A stretch of DNA of 64,000 nt. It comes from Mesodorylaimus sp. YZB2_4 (lineage: Eukaryota; Nematoda; Enoplea; Dorylaimida; Dorylaimidae). The stretch covers positions 930,001 through 994,000 of the forward strand of contig JASANH010001440.1 in the NCBI GenBank assembly GCA_030248295.1. The letters are read 5' to 3'. Made by a program: the position numbers and the translations under genes. The notes under the pieces are model-generated. The model did not search any database. It worked only from the letters and a program-made list of their open reading frames with translations, and had not been told where the DNA came from. This document shows positions 55,445 through 64,000 of this stretch, in pieces; position 1 is the stretch's first letter; each line of letters starts with the position of its first letter.

Positions 55445-56060
55445 GCTATCAAATACTCGAAACTGATCGGTAAAGTTCGATCTGACATATGTCAGCAGTT
55501 TAGACAGCAAGAAAAAAAGACGTGGAAAAATACATAAGTTAACGTGGCAAAAGTGGCGTCTATTGATTTTATCAAGTATACATAGGGCGGATGCGTGTGT
55601 TAAGACCGCATAGACGAGAGCCGAGAAGAGATTCGACCGACCACCACCGCTGCAGACTTGCAACCCCTCTTTGTTGATTGTTCGATTGGTTGCTGCTCTC
55701 GTCGTTTGCCGATCTCGGACACCTGATCGTCCGAGAGTTTTTCATAATGATCTGAATGAACTTTGACGCATATTTTGAGATGCACATAACGTCACTAATT
55801 ATACAGTAGTGTTAGAAACGACCTTAAGGTCAAGGTCAGAATTCTGTCAAAACCCTTGACCTGGCCTTGACCTTCGAGAGAAACCGGGCCCTAATTGACC
55901 GACCCTTGGTCAAAGTCGCGGTCAAGGTCAGAAAACCACCAACCACAACCCACAATAACACACTCCCCCCCCCCCCCCCCCCCCGCAAAAAAACTGGTAG
56001 AAAAAGTACTGTATATAAATGCGAGTACCTCCACAGAGTTCTAAAGCTTCCTGGGGACTG
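55445..56060. other. Gene-free stretch
   Basis: Contains a C homopolymer (about 55966-55984) and repeated AAGGTCA motifs (55826-55930: CTTGACC/GGTCAAGG). No gene seen. Confidence 0.4.
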
Positions 56061-57357
56061 TCAATCTCGTTGACCGCGCTTGCATCTTAGAAAGCGGTTT
56101 GAGAAACCATTTCTATAACGGGGGCTAAAAATTAAGAATAAGTAAAAATCGAAAGAGTGGGCAATGACGTCGGCAAAGTGATTAATCACTGTCCACATCA
56201 CAATAAAATTATAGCTGTGAGTGGGAATAAGTCGGCCATCTTTGTCGTACACGATGGGATTCGCATACAAATAATTGGCTGCAAAATTAATGGAGATGCT
56301 AATTGCCATTGTTAGTGCCTGCGTTAATTGCATGACACACACTTGCACATTCCGTTTCACTCCACCCAGTTGTTCCAGTTGATTTGGAGTTGCGAATGCT
56401 CTGGACATTTGCTTAAGCAGACGGCGTCTTAAAAAAGAACGTGTTGTCATACTAAATTTATTTTGAGGAAGATGAGCAAAGGCTCAGGCCATGAAAAAGT
56501 CAAAACACTTTTCCTAAGCTTATAAGCTTAGGAAAGGTTGATATGACCTGTTTTCTTTGAGAATATACACGCCCTCGTGTACATTCTCAAAGAAAACAGA
56601 AAGTAGCATTGCGGCAGTCAAAGTTTATCTGGCAAGCTTATGAACACATTTTCAATATAAATGTGCCCTACTTGATCCAAACGATCTTCAGTAATCCTAA
56701 TATGGACAACGCAGAACTGATCAAAATAGCGACAGCTTCAAACATTCTAAAATAGCTATTAACTGATAAATAAATGCTCTGGTAACCATCAGTTGCTCCA
56801 AAATTTGTTAATCGAACATCGTACGTTGCAGATTGATTGCTCTTTTCGACGTAGAGAGCCAGCAAACGTGGCGCACTAAACACAGAGTAGACAATATAGA
56901 CGCCTAGAGTAATTGCTAGACATAATTTTTTGCTGTTGAAATAATCATATTTGCTTGGTAGTAAGCATGCGAAAGCTCTTTGTGTGGATAGAAATATATT
57001 CAATGTCATGACCACATTGACACAGGTGTGCTCGAGAAATGGACGCATAATGTGGCACAACCATACTGAAGCTAAAACATTCCTTGACCACGCACATTCC
57101 GAGTACCAACTCAAGAAAATGCCTCGAATCGCGTAAATAGAATCAGCAACAGCAATACCTTGGAAACAAATGAAACAGGGGTCGTCAAAAACTGAGTTTT
57201 TTGACACTGTTGCCAGGATGAAAATATTGCCGATGAGACCGAAGGCCCTGAAGATGTAGGTGCATGGGTTCGCAATTGTAAGTAATCGCCGATTAAAAGA
57301 ATCAAGTTGAGTCATCACATTTCTGTTGAATTCCCGAATTATAGTCTGGTTGGCCAT
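56061..57357 (-). CDS. Rhodopsin-family seven-transmembrane receptor, two exons
   Basis: CDS complement(join(56061..56451, 56672..57357)), 358 residues from an ATG. Helix 1 carries the family's GN pair (FGLIGNIFILATV). Helix 2 has QGIAVADSIYAI, like the canonical LAVAD. Helix 3 ends LNIFLSTQRAFACLLP, where TQR replaces DRY. Helices 6 and 7 are in exon 2 (CVMQLTQALTMAISISINF; FIVMWTVINHFADVIAHSFD), followed by SPRYRNGF. The overall pattern resembles FMRFamide/peptide-type orphan receptors of protostomes. The splice (AA|GTAGGG to TTTAG|T) joins in phase 2 and gives a continuous frame. The 220-bp intron contains two near-perfect hairpins. Ligand unknown. Confidence 0.8.
56510..56602. repeat. Two adjacent near-perfect hairpins in the receptor intron
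   Basis: The first, about 56511-56537, is a self-complementary TTTCCTAAGCTTATAAGC palindrome of about 26 bases. The second pairs CTGTTTTCTTTGAGAA (56549-56564) with its reverse complement around a CGCCCTCG loop, to about 56600, with one mismatched position near the loop. Confidence 0.8.
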
Positions 57358-57359
57358 TG

Positions 57360-60300
57360 TTCAGCTCAATTTGCAGGAGTATAGGTAGCTTGTGTGCATA
57401 TAAGATATTCAAAAGTTTTCACAATGTTTTAACTGATAGCGAATTTAGGGAACAGGATTTCCTGGCTACCAGTTGTAGGGTCGAGCAGCCTATGTGGGTA
57501 TATGACAGCTCAGTAACTATGTGCTCACACAGAGCACGAATCGCTAAACAATAATTATAATGAATGCCGCGAGAATACGAAGAATGTATCTTTGTAATAT
57601 CTAGAGACGTTATTAGAAAGCAATCTACGAGACAGCGACCTCAATCAGGGGAATAATTGTTTATGACAGCCCGCCAGTCTGGAATCCGAATGGCATGGGA
57701 ATCGTCTCAAGACAGATTGCACAAAGCGCTAGCTGGCAAAATGGTGCCAAAGCAGAGTTCTAAGAAGCTATAACTAGAGCTAGAGCTGTAGCGAGAGCAG
57801 CGTTGTGGAAGCGTGTGCAGTAGAGTAGAAGAGACAATGATAAGAGCCAAGTCCATAGGCATTGCACTCTGACTATGTCTGACCTTGCACTCTATAGGCA
57901 CGTGTATTACGGAAGGAGGCGCATTTTGTTGTGTAAATCACTGTTCAATTTGCTATCAACGTGTGGCGGGTGCGAGTGAAATTTCGTTGACGATGGTCGT
58001 CCTATTCAAGCGTTCAGTCAAGAGATTTCATCCGTATCAGAGACCAGTCACTGGTGAGCAATAGATCGTTTATGTGGTGTGGTGATCAATAAGCCGAGCC
58101 CCCCCCCCCCCCCCCCCCCCCGACGTTCTCGATCCAATCCACATCACACTGGGCTTACTGACTTATCGATGTGCACAGAAGCCCGTCCAGTCGCCAAGAA
58201 ACCAAACGACGTGCCTCATAATATGCCTCAGGTTTTCCTGTAATGTATATTGCCAAAGGTCACACATCCAGGTGGCAAGCAAAGCGCATACTACGTGCAT
58301 CATGTATGTATATCCCATGACTACATCGATGGGGTGATTGCCCTGAAAACAGACCATGTGAATAGTCCACATACGTAGACGTAGACGCACGTCAACACTC
58401 ACTGTATATGTCTCCCTGGGAATAGGAGAAATGTATATGTCTCCCTGTAGGTACTGTAACCCTCTGCCGGCAGGCCATGGCGAGTGGTAAAGGGTAATCG
58501 ATACTCTCCCCTGGCCCTCCAGTTGATGTTTCTAGGGCAGATATAGTCGCGAGACTTGCCTTCCTCCAGTCGGAGAGTTGGTCCCGCTGACTTCGGTCGG
58601 CCACACTCCTACGCCTGCCGGCATGGTTGCAGTACTCCCACCCGTAGACTGCACACGACAGCCCCACCAAAGAATGAACGTCAGAGACCCGGTTATAATA
58701 AATCCACCATAATAGAACATCAATATATACACAGAGTACTAGCAAGCAAAGTGATGGCAAGGCATAGAGTTCCACGAAGCTAGAGCTACATACAGTATAA
58801 GCTGAAACCATGTTTAGACGAGGAACATATTGGAAATGAAAATCATTGCTAGAACTCAATTTAAATATGCGGGTATCTCGAACAAGAGGACATTCAGTTC
58901 CTGAAGTCACGTTTTAAATTTTAGGTATGCTTCGACGGATAGAATTTTCTGGCATTGTTCTTTTTATCAAAAAATCTCGTTTCAAGAAGTCATTTCAGTT
59001 CCATCCAACATAATTACTTTTAGATAAATTAAATGAAAAGAAATCGTACTATTCAGCACGCCTACATAGCGACTGCGAGACGGGTACCTACACTTTCTGT
59101 TCGTTGGTCAAAGTACGAACAACAGGACTTCTGCAAGGCCCTTATTTGCGTTTTGATTAAATTCGGGATCGCGAAAGCGTACACTGTATTTGCACAGATC
59201 TAGCTTATTTAAAGTGCGCATCGTAGCGTCGATGGGAATCATTTTCTTTGGACCTTTAGTGGTTATCTGCTGCGTGAGCGATGCCACAGTTTTTACTCTT
59301 TGAAGTTTGGGCTCTCATGGAATTACCAATTAGCTCAAATCCTTATTCCCGGGCAACTTCGGGCAGTATTGGGGTCCATATAAGTCGAATTCATCAGCGA
59401 CAGGCGGTTGGCGTCTTCGTGTCAGAGGTAACGGCCTATTTCACAAGGCTTTCTTGAGAAAGATAATCTCACAGCTTACATCTGAAACCTCCATTAGCGA
59501 AAGTAAACACAAGTCTGTGGTTAGTTAGCTATCACCTTACCAGTTCTGGAATGCTCACAAGTCATGATGAGAGAAGATAAAAAGAAGAAACTCCTGCAGT
59601 AAGATTAGTGCAAGAGAAGGGCCAGACTTTGCTTTCATGCCAGAAGTTAGTACATTTCCGGTGCCTCTGGTAAGCAGTGCCTTATCTCAATCGATGCAGG
59701 TATGTATAGACCGAAATTGATAAGGCGAGTTGGCTTTGCCTCCACCATGTCTTCAATGCGAGCAGAGAGCCCATTACCAAACTGCTGCACTGCAACTATT
59801 GCGGGTGATATCCGCCTACAGTACATCCTTATTAGCAAAAAATTCATGAAATGAAACTGGGAAAGGTAGTACATGCGGTTTGATGCGCCTTCGGAGCAGG
59901 CCAGTCCAGACTGACAAAAGGTGATCAAGAAAGATCCCGTCTGGATCTGGCTGGTCACATGAACTCGCGGTTTTTATGAGGTCCAAAAGTGCAAAAAATG
60001 ATAATTTCGCCCGAGTGGACCCCCTGACTAACCTGCAAAAATCTGGGACAATACCTGGTCAAAATCCATGCCAAAAGGCACCAGCAGTGATGTTTCCCTG
60101 TTGTTTGAGCATATATCTGGATCCCTTGCTCTCACACAGCTCCAGATCGGCGTTGTGATCTATCGGATCCATACATAAATACCTACATATATATATGACG
60201 CGGCACGTTTCTGCCCATAGAAGAATAACCAGTGGAGATTTTGAAAAAATTGTGGTACACACCTTCCCCAACTACTCCTCATATCCATACCAAATTTCAT

Positions 60301-61335
60301 CGGTTTTGGCCGCGCGGTCCGCGAGTTATAGCGAAAATAAATAACCAGGTCGGGATTTTCGCCCTCGCACGCCTAGTATGTGTGGAGCCCGAACGAATAG
60401 AGATTTTGAAAATTGCTTCGAAAAAACTCAATCTAGTGTAAAGTTACGCTAAAAGACGAAATTTCATTGCCTCATGACATCAGGCTGTGGAGATATCGTT
60501 GTTGGTGTAGCACATGTACTACATGGGGGAAGCGGATCCATTGCCTCTGTGCTCTGTAGTAACCTTAATCATCCATCAAAACTGTAGGTACTGTTACCGT
60601 TACTGTTGCTGTTTATTTCTCTTGTAAATGCTTTGGCGCACTGATATCGTGCGAATGCTGCGACATACAATGTATAAGTAGGTCAGAGAATATGTACAGT
60701 TACAGACATTAACTAGCGACGCTAGGAAAGACCTGTCTAAAACAGCAATGTCATAGCCGAAATATTAAAGTTATAGGAATTATAGTCGAAATGCTCAAAG
60801 CACTGCTGAAAAACCATGGTCGCGGTGACATTCAAGCCAAAAACATGAAAACTCTTTGTCTAGTCTGGCTTTCAGCCTTCTACTACGTTCCAATGTCTGA
60901 ACCGAGCGATCATTCTGGCAATCGTGCCTACGATGATACGATTTGTGAAATTGAACTCGCTTCGGTTCCTTTCGCGTCTGAGCCAAAGGCTCCCAACTGA
61001 CACAGCGCATCATATTTACTGGACCGATCGTCTGATAAAACGAAGAGCGTTATCGCAGGGTACACTCCATGTTCGTAATAAGTCTTCAAAATCGGATCCC
61101 ATATTTTACAGGCTTACTCCGCTTGGATCGAATTCAAGCGGAGTAAGCCGCTTGGAGAAAATGAGGTGAGCCGTGTCGACCAAGTTTGCGATGAAAGCCG
61201 CCTCACGATCAGTTGTTTGGCGGTGTAAGGCGTGTGTTAGAGTTTGCTGGGCAAAGCTAGAACCTGGTCGGCACTGAATTTAAGTCTGACCGTCTGAGAA
61301 CTTAATAAAGTTCTCTCTGCGACTTGCAACGCCTG
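57360..61335. other. Long stretch with no supported gene
   Basis: Contains a long C homopolymer (about 58100-58121). A segment near 60285-60325 (ACCAAATTTCATCGGTTTTG) resembles one at 9.33 kb. A hairpin lies at 61111-61149. Open frames here show no family resemblance. Confidence 0.35.
61111..61149. repeat. Perfect 15-bp hairpin
   Basis: GGCTTACTCCGCTTG, a 9-base loop, then the exact reverse complement. Confidence 0.85.
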
Positions 61336-61336
61336 G

Positions 61337-61729
61337 TTTTTTTTTAATTTTTGTTTCCCGAAAACCCGATTTGCCTCTAGCCGGCCAGCAGTCAAACCTT
61401 ATAAGCAGGGCTGTGCGGGACCGGCACATACAGCGCCCCTCTGCGTGTCTCTACTGGGAGCACCTCCACGCGAGGGCATCCTGGACGAAACCGACTTCCT
61501 TGGACGATGACGGGCGGCTTTGAGCCCTGTCGGTGTTCGACAGGCATGACTGTCTCCTCTTTTGGCTTCCGTCCCTCCACTCGGAGCACCCCTAGGGTAC
61601 CAGGTGAGTCACCTACAGCCTGGCGTGCAAGGTCAGCGAGGGTTTATGGTGCGCAAACCGACATCCATCACCCGGGACTACAGCAACATTGAGAGGCAAA
61701 TGCCGAACCGCTGCACCACCGCGGCCGCT
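61337..61729 (-). mobile_element. tRNA-derived SINE (family 2), copy F with target-site duplication
   Basis: A full-length reverse copy from the T-rich tail to the GCACCACCGCGGCCGC head. It is flanked by ACTTGCAACGCCTGG (61322-61336) and ACTTGCACGCCTGG (61730-61743), a duplication with one base lost. Confidence 0.85.
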
Positions 61730-61734
61730 ACTTG

Positions 61735-64000
61735 CACGCCTGGCGGTGGGCGACTCACCCTTCATCCCTCAAGGGTCCATAAACGAGGAGAGGACTTATG
61801 GGGCGGGAGGCTCTCGAGTCCGGGTCTCCTCACGGGCTCGGGCTGGGTGGTTACCCCATGGGATAACTGCCGACATCCCGGGGTAGCGAAACACCCTCCA
61901 TTCTACGGCATGCATAGCGGATTGACCCTAGTTGATGGCAAGATAGGGTCAACTAAAAAGTGCCCTAGCCCTAGGTGACGATAACCGATATCTTTTTTCG
62001 CTAACCGATACCAACGCTAAACATGTTGGCTAACTTTGTGCTCCTGGCTCTGATTGGCGCTCTGACTTACATATTCTGCAATACCAATGCTAATAGCACA
62101 ATTGCGATGCAATAGGCAGAAACGCATCGACAACGACTTTTTCGAAAAACCTAGCAGTATGAGCGCTTTTATGTGCCTACAAATAATCTGCCTTGCCGTC
62201 AACTTTAAGAGCAAAGACACATTCCTGCCTCGTCGCTTTATGACTTTGCCCCAAAAGCGCCAGTCGGGTTCTGGTCATTTTGCTGCCTAGGAATTACGCA
62301 GAAAACACATAACGTCAAATACGTCGAACAACGTCCCTAACTGTACTGTGACCTGCCTTGAACAAAACTTTTTCAAATATTTGGGATTTCCATCATGTAG
62401 CGTTAGTAGTCTCTACTCCATTGGCCACTAAGACTGATTCGCAATACGGTGCAAAGTGCGACTGTGAGCACAGGCACATGCGTGTTGGTAGTCCTACCGT
62501 GATATTTTGCGCAGAAGCAAAGCGTCCCCATCAATTACACAGATGCCTCCTGTCTAATTAGGGATAGGGCCGAACATGGAATTGAGTGTTGCGCGAGTGA
62601 CCCTTCGCCCCGCTGTCAACATTTGCTCGAAATAACGATGCTGTTGTCCTCTTCGATTAAGTGTCTGTATCCTATTAGTCCAAGTAATAAGCGAAGAAAA
62701 TTGGAGTTCCATTATAATTAAAACAAAGGTTCGAAGCGATGATCCTTCTGTCGGCAGCCACTTCGTAGCACGTGCGCGAGATTCTTGCTTGGGACATGCT
62801 GTGCCAAATATAACCAAGCTATCGTCAGGTTTTCCCGTTGAGCAGAACGCACGTGAGGTTGAGAAAGATCGTGTATTCGTACTCATCAAAAGCTGTGTCC
62901 AGTTGCGTGATCAACAGCGTATCCTGTAATCTAGGCCCGATGTTGCAGCAGAACGACGTCAAAGCGAAGAATTCAAACTTGCCGTCCACAGAAATTACTC
63001 CTCCAGCATGGATAGACGGGATCAACGATACGAGGGGGCTTCGACAGTCACCGGCTGATTTGCGTTGTTTTTTAAGCGTGTGCATTCACATAGATAGATC
63101 CGAGCAGAGAACGACAATCGATCATCACGAACCACACTCACGGATTTACCACAGTCGCTACCTCTGCTTGCTGCCTGCTGACTTTGCTGGCTGAGAAACA
63201 ATGAAAATAGCAATACATGCGTTGATAATATCGAATAGTCTACTTTGAACTCGCTCATGTGTTTTGCTTTTATAAAATAATTCTGTTCAGATCGGATGAA
63301 GACATTGCTTGCCGCCCTGTGCCAGAATCACATCGCGAAGCGTTGTGCAATATGCACACGTTCAACGGCATTGGAATGCAAACGACGAGTTCTGCATTTT
63401 AGCTCGCTAGAGCATTGTCGTCTCGAAGAGCAATTTTAAACTATGTTTGATGGATAGCACAGGTTTTACAGCGAAACGTGTTGAATACGAAATGCCCAAA
63501 AAAGCAAAAAAATGGATGCCGTAAATTACTATGATGATAGAAGCCTGATGACATGTGACGCTGATGAGGAGGACGCGTGATACCCGTGGGTGATTAATGA
63601 TTCTGTTTATAGAAACGGCGCGAGATAAGAACCCAGTCGCAAATTTCGTATTGGTGTTGGGCTGTGAGCATGGCTGGTGACCAGGACACGAGTCCAAACG
63701 CCTTTGAAGATTTGTTGATGCACATATGATCACACATATGATCAAAAGACAATGTGCACAGCTTAGGGAAGAAATGCACACATGCATTGACTACTGCATG
63801 GTTTTTTCTCGAAAAAGCGAGTAGGAGTCGAAGGCTTTGAACTCAGCTAATGAGTTCACGCGTAGGTATCATCAGAAGGAAGAATTAGGCTGATTGCCAG
63901 GTGACTGTTCTCTGCTTCCTATCGGCGCCTAGAAATTATCTGTATAACATCAAAATTGACGTCCCGGCCTGGTTGACTGAGGGGAGAAGTCGCTCGATAA
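61735..64000. other. Stretch with weak coding hints only
   Basis: On the minus strand, 62825-63258 has a signal-like start (STHVLLFSLFLSQQ) and, in another frame, GKFEFFALTSFCCNIGPRLQ. On the same strand, 62554-62889 is also open. If coding, these need frameshifts or unseen introns. A hydrophobic minus frame lies at 63407-63787. None matches a family that I recognise. Confidence 0.25.

Noticed and set aside
61392-61978. Frames of 65-138 codons at 61.4-62.0 kb
   Set aside because: Mostly inside SINE copy F; no family resemblance outside it.
1-64000. CRISPR array, operon or bacterial origin
   Set aside because: Introns, poly(A) signals and retroelements show a eukaryotic nuclear genome; no regularly spaced direct repeats were found.

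Overview
This is a metazoan nuclear genomic window, most likely from a small protostome with a compact genome. Protein-coding genes have many short GT-AG introns (often 49-60 bp), there are AATAAA-type poly(A) signals and tRNA-derived SINEs, and there is relic coding sequence of LINE and BEL/Pao retrotransposons. I cannot name the species from sequence alone. The gene families seen (SLC17 carriers, a DEG/ENaC channel, divergent rhodopsin-like receptors, a delta-9 desaturase) fit an invertebrate, but do not separate tardigrade, arthropod and nematode-like lineages.

Layout, left to right. About 1.8-4.7 kb holds a small tyrosine-rich single-pass membrane protein with a 5'-UTR intron. An isolated decayed SLC17 exon lies at 5.6 kb. 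A nested foldback element occupies 7.9-9.0 kb, a MITE-like repeat 9.6 kb and a tRNA-SINE 9.9 kb. A five-exon acyl-CoA desaturase spans 10.75-13.97 kb, followed by a broken BEL/Pao gag. A gene-poor stretch runs to 19.4 kb, where a two-exon orphan 7TM receptor sits. From 22.8 to 32.9 kb, all on the minus strand, is an SLC17 cluster: a decayed copy and two intact 11-exon paralogues with the same exon structure.

The interval 33-37.9 kb is a nest of transposons: a GATCCG-rich repeat, a 2-kb element with terminal inverted repeats, a 140-bp MITE and SINE fragments. An intronless leucine-rich-repeat protein is at 38.0-39.4 kb. Next is the most unusual part: four paralogous small secreted cysteine-rich proteins arranged as a head-to-head inverted duplication (A1 and B1 minus, B2 and A2 plus, 39.8-44.8 kb). 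An intronless DEG/ENaC channel with a long C-terminal coiled coil follows at 45.1-46.9 kb. Beyond that, SINE copies with target-site duplications, a short secreted gene tentatively resembling the N-terminus of a Notch ligand, a LINE relic and a two-exon 7TM receptor (56.1-57.4 kb, minus) are separated by long repeats and empty DNA. I found nothing that I can call a gene with confidence from 57.4 to 64 kb.

The genes do not form a single pathway. The desaturase makes mono-unsaturated fatty acids; the SLC17 pair are membrane anion carriers; the two receptors and the DEG/ENaC channel are sensory or neuro-modulatory candidates. The four cysteine-rich secreted proteins have a shared signature that I do not recognise and are the best candidate for an undescribed family. 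Exon boundaries were placed by eye from splice consensus, frame continuity and paralogue comparison; none was tested against transcripts.
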